Source: a virus
DNA: 64,000 nucleotides
Strand: one strand, 5' to 3'
Virus record (IMG/VR): IMGVR_UViG_3300043436_002883
Span: 1-64,000 of that record
Shown here: piece by piece, positions 24,567 through 32,085 of the stretch
Layout of the letters: the number at the start of each line of letters is the position of its first letter
Numbering within the stretch: the stretch's first letter is position 1
Made by a program: the position numbers and the translations under genes
Notes under the pieces: model-generated
The model's input: the letters and a program-made list of their open reading frames with translations, nothing else
What the model was told of the DNA's origin: nothing
Databases searched by the model: none

Positions 24567-24771
24567 TTTTCAAAAAGAAGACGGTACTGGAATGACTCCA
24601 CCAGTTGGAGCAGGTTCTCCTTCTGGAGCGGTAACAAGTCGTGATGCTACAAGAAAATATCCAAAGCAAGGCATTAAGCCAAGAATGAAGATAGATGTTA
24701 ATAGTCACGGAATACGCAGAGAGACATCATTAGATCCAAAGCCTAAGAAGACAAGACCAAAGAAGGTCTAA
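24559..24771 (+). CDS. Small basic Pro/Lys-rich protein
   Basis: 70 aa, overlapping the previous gene. Gly/Ser/Pro-rich start and basic end (KPKKTRPKKV). Likely disordered, nucleic-acid binding. Confidence 0.6.
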   Translation: MSNFQKEDGTGMTPPVGAGSPSGAVTSRDATRKYPKQGIKPRMKIDVNSHGIRRETSLDPKPKKTRPKKV

Positions 24772-24787
24772 CTATATATTAGATATG

Positions 24788-24803
24788 GCCCCGTAACTGG
24801 GGC
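24788..24803 (+). terminator. Short GC hairpin with T-rich tail
   Basis: GCCCC-GTAACT-GGGGC (24788-24792 with 24799-24803) followed by TATATTTATTT behind the gene ending at 24771. A weak intrinsic terminator. Confidence 0.55.
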
Positions 24804-24824
24804 TATATTTATTTAAGGATAACA

Positions 24825-24914
24825 ATGTGCAAGAAATGTGGTAACTGTTCAGCAGAGCATAATGGAAGAACTATAGATGATGCTATAGATGAGATCCTTG
24901 ACTCCCCTATTTAA
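24825..24914 (+). CDS. 29-residue Cys-rich peptide
   Basis: AAGGAT upstream. CKKCGNC at the start, then an acidic helix (TIDDAIDEILD). Possibly a metal-binding micro-protein. Low certainty because of its size. Confidence 0.45.
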   Translation: MCKKCGNCSAEHNGRTIDDAIDEILDSPI

Positions 24915-24973
24915 ATATTATATAATGTTATATAGTCACAATTAGTGCAAAAAGTGCGGCGAAAAGAGAAGGC

Positions 24974-25111
24974 ATGTTAAGAATTAAAAGTATTTTGTGT
25001 AAGATTAAAGGACACACATTAGTAATGGCGGGATCATGCCCTTTTACTGGATCAACTTATGAATATTGTGAAAGATGCACTGCAATGATTCCTGTTCAGG
25101 TGGCAGTATGA
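24974..25111 (+). CDS. Small zinc protein
   Basis: 45 aa. CKIKGH, GSCPFTGSTYEYCERCTAM: a Cys/His set like the short 'DUF1660-type' phage zinc proteins. The next gene starts inside its stop codon (ATGA). Confidence 0.6.
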   Translation: MLRIKSILCKIKGHTLVMAGSCPFTGSTYEYCERCTAMIPVQVAV

Positions 25112-25218
25112 GAGAGCCAAAGATTATGAAGATGGACTGGCGTTCATTAGGCTATTGGCCTGTATATAAAGATGGAAAGCTTACATGGGAAAAGGATCCA
25201 GATGAAAATGTTAATTGA
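25108..25218 (+). CDS. 36-residue hypothetical peptide
   Basis: Overlaps both neighbours (ATGA at its start; the next gene starts before its stop). Tryptophan-rich (DWRSLGYWPVYKDGKLTWEKD). Supported by coupling only. Confidence 0.45.
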   Translation: MREPKIMKMDWRSLGYWPVYKDGKLTWEKDPDENVN

Positions 25219-25483
25219 GTTTGTAGAAAAATATCTAATGCGTCCTAAGCGCCTGCGACATGCAATTGAGGCGGTTGTTCATGAGAATGATGAATTGCTA
25301 CGTAGACTATCAGAGTATAAAGAAGATGGACCAACCAATCTGACATGGGCTGAAGGCGATAAATGGTATGGCTGGACATATAATAAGTCTAAGGGTAGAT
25401 ACTACTTTGATGACATTGGCAACGAATCACTGATGGGTCTATGGGAAGATCAATGGGCTAGGGAAGAAACAGAATCTAAATAA
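25202..25483 (+). CDS. Hypothetical protein
   Basis: 93 aa from the ATG at 25202 (a longer frame begins at 25172 but has no ribosome site). Helical N-terminus, then an aromatic region WAEGDKWYGWTYNKSKGRYYFDD that looks like a small beta sheet. Confidence 0.6.
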   Translation: MKMLIEFVEKYLMRPKRLRHAIEAVVHENDELLRRLSEYKEDGPTNLTWAEGDKWYGWTYNKSKGRYYFDDIGNESLMGLWEDQWAREETESK

Positions 25484-25695
25484 TGTGGTCATATGTATTA
25501 GCAGCCATTGGCGTAACAGGCATATTTTTTGTTGGTCGTAAGACTATATGGGGATGGCCTGTATTGCTTCTAAATGAATGTCTATGGATTATATATGCGG
25601 TAACAACTGAGCAGTATGGATTTATATTTGCAGCAATTGCTTATGGAGTTGTTTATATTAAGTCTTATTTACTTTGGCGACGTGAAGCAATATGA
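25483..25695 (+). CDS. Membrane protein, PnuC-like fragment
   Basis: 70 aa with three short hydrophobic segments. WPVLLLNECLWIIYAVTTEQYGFIFAAIAYGVVYIKSY resembles part of PnuC/SemiSWEET-size transporters; a single triple-helix unit could dimerise. Weak call. Confidence 0.6.
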   Translation: MWSYVLAAIGVTGIFFVGRKTIWGWPVLLLNECLWIIYAVTTEQYGFIFAAIAYGVVYIKSYLLWRREAI

Positions 25696-25895
25696 GAAAG
25701 CTTTTAGATGGGTCGGAAGTTCCAGAGACAGATAAAGCAATAGATCTAACAATACATACAAAGGCTCCAGGCAAATGGCTCTTAATTGATTTAGAGACGG
25801 GCCAAGAGTATATTGGATCAGAGCAACCTAACCTATATGGTAAATGGAAACGCATTAAGGACAGGTCTGAGTTTTCTCAAGACGAATTATGGTAG
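25692..25895 (+). CDS. Hypothetical protein
   Basis: 67 aa, ATGA overlap. Beta-rich (GKWLLIDLETGQEYIGSEQ). No function recognised. Confidence 0.6.
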   Translation: MRKLLDGSEVPETDKAIDLTIHTKAPGKWLLIDLETGQEYIGSEQPNLYGKWKRIKDRSEFSQDELW

Positions 25896-26068
25896 CAGGA
25901 GATTATACTTATTCCTTTATATGTAAATGTAAAGCTGAAACATATATCGAATTGTCTAAAGAAATAGATTACAATCCTAAATGTCTTAAATGTAATTCTA
26001 GTCAACTAAGATTAAGATACACAATAATTAATGGTGAGCTTTGGATGGATCCAAGACTACACGAATAA
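25889..26068 (+). CDS. Zinc-ribbon protein
   Basis: 59 aa. CKC near residue 12 and CLKC near 32 form a zinc ribbon, followed by a beta strand and an acidic end. Starts inside the previous gene. Confidence 0.6.
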   Translation: MVAGDYTYSFICKCKAETYIELSKEIDYNPKCLKCNSSQLRLRYTIINGELWMDPRLHE

Positions 26069-26076
26069 AGAAATGG

Positions 26077-26088
26077 TATAATTGGAAT
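26077..26088 (+). promoter_or_regulatory. Leaderless promoter
   Basis: TATAAT directly followed by TGGAAT and then the ATG at 26089. The 6-nt distance matches the other leaderless genes here and decides the start against an upstream in-frame ATG at 26041. Confidence 0.7.
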
Positions 26089-26853
26089 ATGAGCAAAGAG
26101 GGATATAAGCCAACTTCAGGAATGCAATCTGCTGCACGTAGAGCAATTAAGCTTAAAGAGCAGGGCAAGGCAAATGGTGCAGGAACAGCCGTAGGCTGGA
26201 CAAGAGCTGGACAATTAGCAAGAGGCGAAGCGTTGAGCTTGTCTACAGTTAAGCGTATGTATTCTTATTTTTCACGTCACGAAGTAGATAAAAAGGGTAA
26301 GGATTGGGATAACGCAGAGAGCCCATCAAATGGCAAGATTATGTGGCTTGCTTGGGGCGGGGATGCAGGATTCTCCTGGTCTAGAAAAATTGTTGAAAGA
26401 GAGAAGAATATGAAAAAAGACTGGCACGGGCACGAAGAAGAAATCATAGAAGAGATTAAAGATATGTTGGATGATGTAGTCAACCCTATTACTAAAGCAA
26501 TTGAAATTGAGATTGAAGAAGAAGACGAAGAAGAAATGGAAGACACAGAGGGCTGTGAGTGTGAAGGATGCACTGAATGTAAGGCAAAGGGCGGATGCGT
26601 TAATAAGATGTGCTCTGGACACAAAAAGGTAAAGAAGTTAGAAACCCTTACTGATGAAGAGATTTCCAAGTCATATGAGTCAGACAACGAAGAAGAAGAC
26701 AACTGGGATAACATCCAGAAAGCTTGCTGGGCGGGATACAAGCAAGTAGGAATGAAGGATAAAGGCGGAAGAAAAGTTCCTAATTGTGTTCCTATCAAGA
26801 AGTCAATCTTTGGTACCGAAGGGCCTCAATCAATCATACCTAGGAATAAGTAA
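26089..26853 (+). CDS. Conserved phage protein with acidic Cys-rich middle
   Basis: 254 aa. N-terminal 105 residues (AARRAIKLKEQG, GWTRAGQLARGEALSLSTVKRMYSYFSRHEVD, MWLAWGGDAGFSWSRK) match a domain found alone or fused to head-maturation proteases in phages. The middle is very acidic, followed by CECEGCTECKAKGGC, a Cys cluster. The end (ACWAGYKQVGMKDKGGRKVPNCVP) is a short motif also seen at the ends of phage structural proteins. Perhaps a DNA- or capsid-associated protein. Confidence 0.7.
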   Translation: MSKEGYKPTSGMQSAARRAIKLKEQGKANGAGTAVGWTRAGQLARGEALSLSTVKRMYSYFSRHEVDKKGKDWDNAESPSNGKIMWLAWGGDAGFSWSRKIVEREKNMKKDWHGHEEEIIEEIKDMLDDVVNPITKAIEIEIEEEDEEEMEDTEGCECEGCTECKAKGGCVNKMCSGHKKVKKLETLTDEEISKSYESDNEEEDNWDNIQKACWAGYKQVGMKDKGGRKVPNCVPIKKSIFGTEGPQSIIPRNK

Positions 26854-26854
26854 T

Positions 26855-27025
26855 ATGGGTATTCTAGATAACCTTGAATCTTATTTAGAGCAATCTGAAG
26901 ATAAAGATAAGTGCCATTATTGTACAAATAAAGCTAAATATACAGACGTTGCTGAGATAGCCAAGCAAGGCTATGCGGTTATAGGTGTATGTCAATGTCA
27001 TTATATACAAGATGTAAGTAGTTAA
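26855..27025 (+). CDS. Small zinc-binding protein
   Basis: 56 aa from the ATG at 26855. CHYCTNKAKYTDVAEIAKQGYAVIGVCQCHY is a CxxC...CxCH zinc site. Confidence 0.65.
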   Translation: MGILDNLESYLEQSEDKDKCHYCTNKAKYTDVAEIAKQGYAVIGVCQCHYIQDVSS

Positions 27026-27076
27026 ATATTATTATATAGGTCCGAATAGTGAAAAAGTTCGGCGGTAGAGACCCCC

Positions 27077-27105
27077 TTGACGGTACCCGTCAGATATACT
27101 ATAAT
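27077..27105 (+). promoter_or_regulatory. Sigma70-like leaderless promoter
   Basis: TTGACG at 27077-27082, 17-nt spacer, TATAAT at 27100-27105, then 6 nt to ATG 27112. This places the start at 27112 and not at the upstream in-frame GTG 27049. Confidence 0.8.
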
Positions 27106-27111
27106 ATAAAT

Positions 27112-27321
27112 ATGATTCAAGATATGGAAATCCCTGATCCATTTGCTAAATTTGTGGCGCACAAGTATGCCAACTTTAAAGGTATGCAATATGACTTCTT
27201 TGGCAAGGAATGGCATTTAAAGACTGCCTGCTGTGGGGAAGAGCTTTATGCCCCTAATAAGAAGATCATGAATAAGATTAGGCTATATCACACTCGTAAC
27301 GAGTGTTTGGGCGGGTACTAG
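27112..27321 (+). CDS. Small Cys-containing protein
   Basis: 69 aa. Helical start, then KTACCGEELYAPNKKIMNKIRLYHTRNEC. The two Cys plus His/Cys end could bind zinc. Leaderless. Confidence 0.65.
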   Translation: MIQDMEIPDPFAKFVAHKYANFKGMQYDFFGKEWHLKTACCGEELYAPNKKIMNKIRLYHTRNECLGGY

Positions 27322-27337
27322 AAAAGGCGGGGAACCA

Positions 27338-27664
27338 ATGGCATATAGCAGATTCACCAATAGCGATATATACATATATCCCAATGTAGCAGGACATATC
27401 GAATGTGCAGCCTGTTATTTAAATGAACCACAAGATGAATATTCCTTATTTTCAATGTCTGAGAATATAACCAATGATGATCAATTAAGAGCTCATCTGG
27501 AAGAACATGCCAGAGCTGGTCATGATATGCCAGAGAACTTGCTTCAAGATATCCTGGCTGATCCAGACAGATATGGCAGAATGATAGGATATTCTACAGG
27601 CAAATGGTCAGATGATGATGATATGCATCCTACAATCACTCCTATATTTGGACCAAATAGGTAG
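27338..27664 (+). CDS. Conserved zinc-finger-like actinophage protein
   Basis: 108 aa with AAGGCGGGG upstream. DIYIYPNVAGHIECAACYL then LRAHLEEHARAGHDMPE give a CxxC...HxxxH zinc finger, a recurring actinophage pattern. Last gene of the leftward + block; acidic tail. Confidence 0.75.
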   Translation: MAYSRFTNSDIYIYPNVAGHIECAACYLNEPQDEYSLFSMSENITNDDQLRAHLEEHARAGHDMPENLLQDILADPDRYGRMIGYSTGKWSDDDDMHPTITPIFGPNR

Positions 27665-28188
27665 CTAACTCCTATATCCCCCCGCCCATAAACATGGCTC
27701 ATATGGCCTCCTAGACCCCTTATAAATGGAGTAAAGTGGAGCATAGTGGAGAATTTATACTATAGATACAGTTAGATTAGTTATAGCTTTATCGACAAAT
27801 ATATGTATGTGTAATTGTGCCCTTTCATATGATGCGCCGTAATGTCAAATTTGATCTGGAGACATATGGACACATCTACCAAATTTCAGGGATTTTGTCA
27901 ATGCCCTCGTAAATGGCATATTTTGCCCACATTGTCAATAGATTTTATGTAGAAAATTCTGACAAATTCTGGGTATATTATGCTTAATTCATTATATGTT
28001 TTAAATGATTTTATATAGATTTGTCGACATTTCCTACAAATTTCAGGGATTTTTAATATGCTGTCGTAAAGGAGAAATTTTGCCCACATGACCACAACAA
28101 AAAATCCACAGGATGTGGATAACCCTGTGGATAATTTGGGCTCATATACTAACCAACTAAGTATATGTTTGCCTTAGATAAATTTAAT
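27665..28188. other. Intergenic region between converging gene blocks, with repeats and DnaA-like boxes
   Basis: About 520 nt without a gene. It contains two related units that begin CAAATTTCAGGGATTTT (near 27883 and 28039), continue with (C/G)TCGTAAA and end in TTTTGCCCACAT, plus GTCGACA motifs near 27792 and 28021 and two TTATCCACA boxes at 28114-28134. No clean terminator is seen for either block. It may be a replication origin or a regulatory end of the repeat series found in 31-42 kb. Confidence 0.7.
28104..28134. promoter_or_regulatory. Paired DnaA-box-like sites
   Basis: TGTGGATAA (reverse of TTATCCACA) at 28114-28122 and 28126-28134, with an opposed ATCCACA at 28104-28110 giving an inverted repeat ATCCACA-GGA-TGTGGAT. 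This is the most compact cluster of such boxes in the window. Confidence 0.65.
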
Positions 28189-28401
28189 CTATTGCCATCT
28201 ATGTCTAGGTTTTTCTAGATTGATTAATATAGGTGATAGATCTATATTAGGTGAAGATGTTACTACCAGTCCCACCCGCCTTGGTTTAATGCTTGGCTTA
28301 GGGTTGTTAACAGCTTTGTGTGCGTTCCTGATGTGATCAGGTAGTGATCTTTCCCATCGAGCAAGCTCTTGGGTGGTTGGATATTTTCTTTTTTCTTTCA
28401 T
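28189..28401 (-). CDS. Small hypothetical protein, possibly DNA-binding
   Basis: 70 aa. Basic N-terminal half (KEKRKYPTTQELARWERSLPDHIRNAHKA), Pro-rich end. Overall basic. No family recognised. Last gene of the minus block. Confidence 0.65.
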   Translation of the reverse strand: MKEKRKYPTTQELARWERSLPDHIRNAHKAVNNPKPSIKPRRVGLVVTSSPNIDLSPILINLEKPRHRWQ

Positions 28402-28403
28402 GA

Positions 28404-28829
28404 TTAGATAAAGGGATGGTCTATCGTTACATGTGTTCTGGTATCTGTGTCGTGCAACCAGGAATGTCGGTAGCTTTGGGTTTCAACCTTCGGCATCTTT
28501 TTAATAAACTTAGCAGGGTCCACTGGAAGCTTTATATTTTCCCATTTGTAAGTCTTAATTAATCTATTAAGAGTTTCATTTAACTCATTTGCTAGGAACA
28601 ATCCTTCAGATGATTGTCCTGAATTATATATACCGTCTTCTGTATTTAATTCATCATTATGTCTGTTGGCCTGCCACCTAATAATTTGGGCGACTAGTTC
28701 CATAATGCGGTCAACTGTATAAAATGGTTGGTCTGTTAGATATCTCGCCAATATGGCAGGATTAAACCAATGGTCTTCCGTTAGGTTGACTAGGTCTTCT
28801 GCTACTTTGATTTCTCTTGTCTTACTCAT
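28404..28829 (-). CDS. Hypothetical helical protein
   Basis: 141 aa. Mainly helical, with a conserved-looking WFNPAILARYLTDQPFYTVDRIMELVAQIIRW. No motif recognised. Two codons from the next gene. Confidence 0.65.
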   Translation of the reverse strand: MSKTREIKVAEDLVNLTEDHWFNPAILARYLTDQPFYTVDRIMELVAQIIRWQANRHNDELNTEDGIYNSGQSSEGLFLANELNETLNRLIKTYKWENIKLPVDPAKFIKKMPKVETQSYRHSWLHDTDTRTHVTIDHPFI

Positions 28830-28875
28830 ACTTCCGCCTTCCGCCTTGGTAACTACTCATTATATCAAAATTAGG

Positions 28876-28906
28876 GAGGGGTGGCAACTCTCGTCCACCA
28901 CCCCTC
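28876..28906 (-). terminator. Terminator hairpin behind the Lsr2-like gene
   Basis: GAGGGGTGG (28876-28884) pairs with CCACCCCTC (28898-28906), 13-nt loop. On the minus strand the stem is followed by CCTAATTTTGAT. It sits between the Lsr2-like gene and the gene ending at 28404. Confidence 0.65.
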
Positions 28907-28913
28907 GTTCTAT

Positions 28914-29066
28914 TTACTTAGCCTTGTTGGTAACTGGCTGTGGGTCTGTAAAGGTAACGCCTTTGTTCATAGCTTCCTGGATTGCAACCTTAGCTGCGCC
29001 TGAGAAACGTCCACGTACACCTACTGTGATGCCTTGTGACTTGAGATATTCTCGCTTTGTTGTCAT
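28914..29066 (-). CDS. Mini Lsr2-like DNA-binding protein
   Basis: 50 aa, GAAAGGA ribosome site, TATAAT about 25 nt upstream. KREYLKSQGITVGVRGRFSGAAKVAIQEA matches the C-terminal DNA-binding domain of Lsr2 (xREWAxxxGxxVxxRGRI), whose RGR loop enters the AT minor groove. The dimerisation half of Lsr2 is missing. It may compete with host Lsr2 silencing of AT-rich DNA (inference). Confidence 0.72.
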   Translation of the reverse strand: MTTKREYLKSQGITVGVRGRFSGAAKVAIQEAMNKGVTFTDPQPVTNKAK

Positions 29067-29149
29067 TATGATCCTTTCTAGATCTTTTATTAATTATAAC
29101 AGATTTTCACGGGATTGTAAATACCTGTCGTAAAGCGGACAATTTGCCC

Positions 29150-29314
29150 CTACTTTAAAATTTTTGCTGCCAACTTATCTTTAATTAGTTTTTGTTCTTC
29201 ACGCCAGCGCTGCCAATGATTAACTTGTTTAATCTCAACATCAACTTCGGGCGGGCATTCGAGAATGTATGGGACTCCCCCAACTATCTCTATCTTTACT
29301 TTATACTGACTCAT
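29150..29314 (-). CDS. Small hypothetical protein
   Basis: 54 aa. One beta hairpin followed by a basic amphipathic helix (HWQRWREEQKLIKDKLAAKIL). Overlaps the end of the upstream gene. Confidence 0.6.
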   Translation of the reverse strand: MSQYKVKIEIVGGVPYILECPPEVDVEIKQVNHWQRWREEQKLIKDKLAAKILK

Positions 29315-29438
29315 CGACTAACCTATCTTTAATCAGTTTAGCAATTAGATTATGTGCTTCGATGTTCTCTGTTTCAGATCCGCCCCACAAAAGCTTTTGG
29401 GCCTCTGCAAGGACGGAGTCTACATATTGATCACTCAT
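29301..29438 (-). CDS. Small helical protein
   Basis: 45 aa from the ATG at 29438, which overlaps the previous stop (longer upstream in-frame ATGs lie inside that gene). Helical, ends overlapping the next start. Confidence 0.55.
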   Translation of the reverse strand: MSDQYVDSVLAEAQKLLWGGSETENIEAHNLIAKLIKDRLVDESV

Positions 29439-29748
29439 CTTCATCTTCTTCCTCCTCTTCATCCTCGAACATTGTGTCGACAATGTAATCTCTATTCATC
29501 ATCCATTCAAGGACGTCCTCTTGATGTTGTTCCGCCCCATATTCCAGAGAGAACCCGTGGCCAGCCTCCACAGCCTCGCACAGGTGTCCCCACATATCAT
29601 CCTGAGTAACTTTAGCCCTGTAGGTCTCGTCGTCTAGGATGTTATTGATTGTGCTCCACGTCCACAGCCAAACTAGTGATAGGCCTAGGTCCGTAGTATC
29701 TAGAATCTTTAAACATTCGTTTAGTTTATCTTTATCTGCTGGCTTCAT
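29431..29748 (-). CDS. Hypothetical acidic protein
   Basis: 105 aa. Helical with a run of Glu/Asp at the C-terminus (EDEEEEEDEDE). Possibly a DNA mimic; no family recognised. Confidence 0.65.
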   Translation of the reverse strand: MKPADKDKLNECLKILDTTDLGLSLVWLWTWSTINNILDDETYRAKVTQDDMWGHLCEAVEAGHGFSLEYGAEQHQEDVLEWMMNRDYIVDTMFEDEEEEEDEDE

Positions 29749-29986
29749 ATGCTAATTCCTTTTCTTCCCATTGTGCGAGTGTTCTGACTGTAAAGTCTTT
29801 TCCGAGATTGTAGCAGAATCGAACGGATTCCTCAAGTGTGGTAGCACTAAAAATCGGAGGATTAGAATGGTCACGTTCATCAAGACTATAGACTTCAAAC
29901 TCATCAATACCTCCAGGACTAATAGAATAGTTTACTTCTAAAATTTCTAAACTAGGTTTATCATACATCTCGTGCTCCAATCGCAA
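29732..29986 (-). CDS. Hypothetical protein
   Basis: 84 aa, alpha/beta, acidic. Overlaps neighbours on both sides. Not recognised. Confidence 0.65.
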   Translation of the reverse strand: MRLEHEMYDKPSLEILEVNYSISPGGIDEFEVYSLDERDHSNPPIFSATTLEESVRFCYNLGKDFTVRTLAQWEEKELAYEASR

Positions 29987-30236
29987 ATGATAGTTGATAT
30001 GTTAGATTATATAGTTCTACTAGCATATCTAGGCGCCCTTCACATTCTGTGCGGACCATAGAATCCATTGCCTCTTCTGACAATGCCTCCTGTTCTAATG
30101 CGGTTGCTAGGTCTTGCTCAGCAATTAGCATTAGGTTCTTTAGTTCCCCGTGCATTATATCTAATCCACTAACACCTGCATTGACCATTCGTTGCAAGTG
30201 GGGCGGGAGCCCAATATCTTCTGCAGTCATATTCAT
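29961..30236 (-). CDS. Hypothetical helical protein
   Basis: 91 aa, nearly all helix, acidic. Preceded by CAACGAAAGGG, the ribosome-site variant common in this block, and by a TGTCAG-type promoter. Confidence 0.65.
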   Translation of the reverse strand: MNMTAEDIGLPPHLQRMVNAGVSGLDIMHGELKNLMLIAEQDLATALEQEALSEEAMDSMVRTECEGRLDMLVELYNLTYQLSFAIGARDV

Positions 30237-30433
30237 TAATATACCCTTTCGTTGTCATTCATTATATCAGTTGCCACTGACAATATATGCCTGGTATTCG
30301 CAATTTCTGCTTCTTTAACTCTATAGAAATGATGACCATTTACATAATCAATCTGTTCTAAGTCTTGTTCTAAACTAATTAGATGTATCTTTAGATACTC
30401 CATAAATCTAGATGATTTAGTCGGTGTGGTCAA
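30236..30433 (-). CDS. Hypothetical protein
   Basis: 65 aa, helical, basic start. Overlaps the next upstream gene by 17 nt. Its 3' end contains the promoter at 30261-30282. Confidence 0.6.
   Translation of the reverse strand: MTTPTKSSRFMEYLKIHLISLEQDLEQIDYVNGHHFYRVKEAEIANTRHILSVATDIMNDNERVY
30261..30282 (-). promoter_or_regulatory. TGTCAG-type promoter
   Basis: Minus strand: TGTCAG, 10 nt, TATAAT preceded by TGA (extended -10). Lies inside the end of the upstream gene and would drive the gene ending its start at 30236. Confidence 0.65.
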
Positions 30434-30599
30434 AGTAACCCTCCGCCCATAAGCCCTGCATAAAACTAACAGCCATTTCTAAATCATTCCTTAGTTCTGT
30501 CTTATCCATTAAATCGGACGGGGTTCTAAGATAGAAAAGCTTAGCATCGTGTATAGCATTAATCATTCTATTTAGATCGGATTCAGTATAACCTAGCAT
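30417..30599 (-). CDS. Hypothetical protein
   Basis: 60 aa, helical with acidic ends. Overlaps neighbours. Not recognised. Confidence 0.6.
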   Translation of the reverse strand: MLGYTESDLNRMINAIHDAKLFYLRTPSDLMDKTELRNDLEMAVSFMQGLWAEGYFDHTD

Positions 30600-30766
30600 A
30601 ATTCATACTCCAAATCCCAAGACACATCAGGCCAATTTAAATCAAATTTAGCACTCTCAACTTGGCCAAGGTCGTCAAGATGTAAGTTAATCTTTTCATT
30701 TGCCTCTTCTTCATTTCTAGCATAGACACTGCCTGCTAATTTGATTACAAAATTATAGTATTTCAT
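30593..30766 (-). CDS. Small hypothetical protein
   Basis: 57 aa. Beta-alpha-beta pattern (YNFVIKLAGSVYARNEEEANEKI...), as in small ferredoxin-fold phage proteins. Start overlaps the previous stop. Confidence 0.62.
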   Translation of the reverse strand: MKYYNFVIKLAGSVYARNEEEANEKINLHLDDLGQVESAKFDLNWPDVSWDLEYELC

Positions 30767-30978
30767 AGTAAGTATTCATCTCCCTCAATATATCCGTAGT
30801 ATTCGTTGTATTGCTGCTTTAATTCATCTGAGGCATATTGCATAAATTGCCATTCGGCATAATCGCTGCCCTCATCTAAATTCTTATTGGACCAATCATC
30901 AAACAATTGCTCCGCTATTTCTTGTTGCATTGCACCTGTAATGTGCTCTGCTACCGTATCTATAAATTGTTCAGCCAT
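30763..30978 (-). CDS. Hypothetical acidic protein
   Basis: 71 aa, helical, Tyr-rich acidic end. Overlaps the neighbouring genes (ATGA). Confidence 0.62.
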   Translation of the reverse strand: MAEQFIDTVAEHITGAMQQEIAEQLFDDWSNKNLDEGSDYAEWQFMQYASDELKQQYNEYYGYIEGDEYLL

Positions 30979-31762
30979 TTATTGCCTCCTCCATTGTGTA
31001 TGTCTTCAAAGGTAATAATACCTTATGGGTCTGACATTCTGCCATAGCCTTTTCATCCTGCCAAGAACCCTCATTGCATTCTGAGCAGAATTCACCACAG
31101 TCATCTTCACAATAACTCATTGTGTCAAAAGACTGGCAAGCATAGCAACGGTTTTCATATTCTAATAGTTCTTTTACTTCTCCACGGACAATCTCATACT
31201 CTCCACCCCAGCCTGTTTCTTCTTCATACTCTAATGTGAGCAGGCAGTTAGGAACAAGATTACTTAGTTTAGTTAAGATAGTTACAGCAGGTGACCAAGC
31301 AGTTTCATACTTATATACAACCCAGTTGTCTTCACCCTCTGATTTATATTCAAGCAATTCTGTATTTGAATACTCTTCACCGTCACGAACTGCAACATCC
31401 CATTTAGTTCCCCAGTTAGAGTTATTCCACGAATACCAGTCCTTCTGAGTTTTAGCAAACTCAATAGACTTGCGGAACCAATCAGGGTCATTTGTATCTA
31501 TGCCACCACGAGAAGGCTGGCAGGCATATTCCTCATCAGTAATACCGTCATCCTTATATGAATGGATATTGAAGAATGCAAAGACAGGATTAGAATAAGT
31601 AACCTGTTGAATTTTGGTGGGGAAACCAGAAGAACTAATATCACCCATACCATAAGTCTCTTGTGCTAATGTAAAAGGCTTATTCAATCTATCTTTAATC
31701 ATATCTACCTCAGACTTAGGTCCTTGAATAGTTAATGTGTTATAACACCAGTTTGGCATTTT
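30971..31762 (-). CDS. Api92/DUF1281-like protein with zinc fingers
   Basis: 263 aa from MPNWCYNTLTIQG, the typical start of Api92-like (DUF1281) ferredoxin-fold phage/plasmid proteins; an upstream extension to 31843 lacks a ribosome site. The middle is Trp/Tyr-rich. The C-terminal 50 residues contain CYACQSF...CEDDCGEFCSEC, a probable zinc domain. Preceded by CAACGAAAGGATAT. Confidence 0.75.
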   Translation of the reverse strand, partial: KMPNWCYNTLTIQGPKSEVDMIKDRLNKPFTLAQETYGMGDISSSGFPTKIQQVTYSNPVFAFFNIHSYKDDGITDEEYACQPSRGGIDTNDPDWFRKSIEFAKTQKDWYSWNNSNWGTKWDVAVRDGEEYSNTELLEYKSEGEDNWVVYKYETAWSPAVTILTKLSNLVPNCLLTLEYEEETGWGGEYEIVRGEVKELLEYENRCYACQSFDTMSYCEDDCGEFCSECNEGSWQDEKAMAECQTHKVLLPLKTYTMEEAING

Positions 31763-31786
31763 ATATCCTTTCGTTGATATGTGATT

Positions 31787-31808
31787 ATTATACATTGGAC
31801 CACTGACA
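31787..31808 (-). promoter_or_regulatory. TGTCAG-type promoter with upstream CRP-like half-perfect site
   Basis: TGTCAG, 10 nt, TATAAT on the minus strand. About 70 nt further upstream is TGTGG-N6-TCACA (31854-31869), one mismatch from the CRP/GlxR palindrome. Confidence 0.72.
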
Positions 31809-31936
31809 AATGGAATAGCAAATGGGTGTGTTCCACACCACATTTTTGATCATTGTGGTCAACATCACAAAATTTCAGGGCATTTTAAATTGACCTCGTA
31901 AACAAATTATGATACCCTCTGCTTTTGCGGGCAAGT

Positions 31937-32079
31937 AAAAAACCCCAGCTTGCGCTGAGGTTTAAGAAAGTAAAGGCCGCTAGGATCTACCAACGAAAGT
32001 AAAAAGTCCTGCATTGCTTAGCGACTTGGGGATCCCCTGGTAGCCGCACCTGTACTCATGAAGAAGGTCCCTGGACCTA
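31937..32079 (-). ncRNA. Candidate small RNA with promoter and terminator
   Basis: On the minus strand TATAAT (32085-32090) is followed by about 140 GC-richer nt without a long ORF, ending in AACCTCAGC-GCAA-GCTGGGGTT plus a T run (31937-31963), a textbook intrinsic terminator. Internal pairing is seen (AGGTC/GACCT; CTACCA/TGGTAG; a GGGGATCCCC palindrome). A 13-codon ORF (ATG at 32056 on the minus strand) is embedded. I do not recognise the class. Confidence 0.65.
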
Positions 32080-32085
32080 CCTCAA

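Noticed and set aside
27049-27111. GTG start upstream of the 69-aa protein
   Set aside because: The extra part contains a complete TTGACG-17-TATAAT promoter with 6 nt to the internal ATG.
28753-29133. A 126-aa plus-strand frame over the Lsr2-like gene
   Set aside because: It crosses the terminator, the mini-Lsr2 gene and its promoter on the opposite strand, with no ribosome site.
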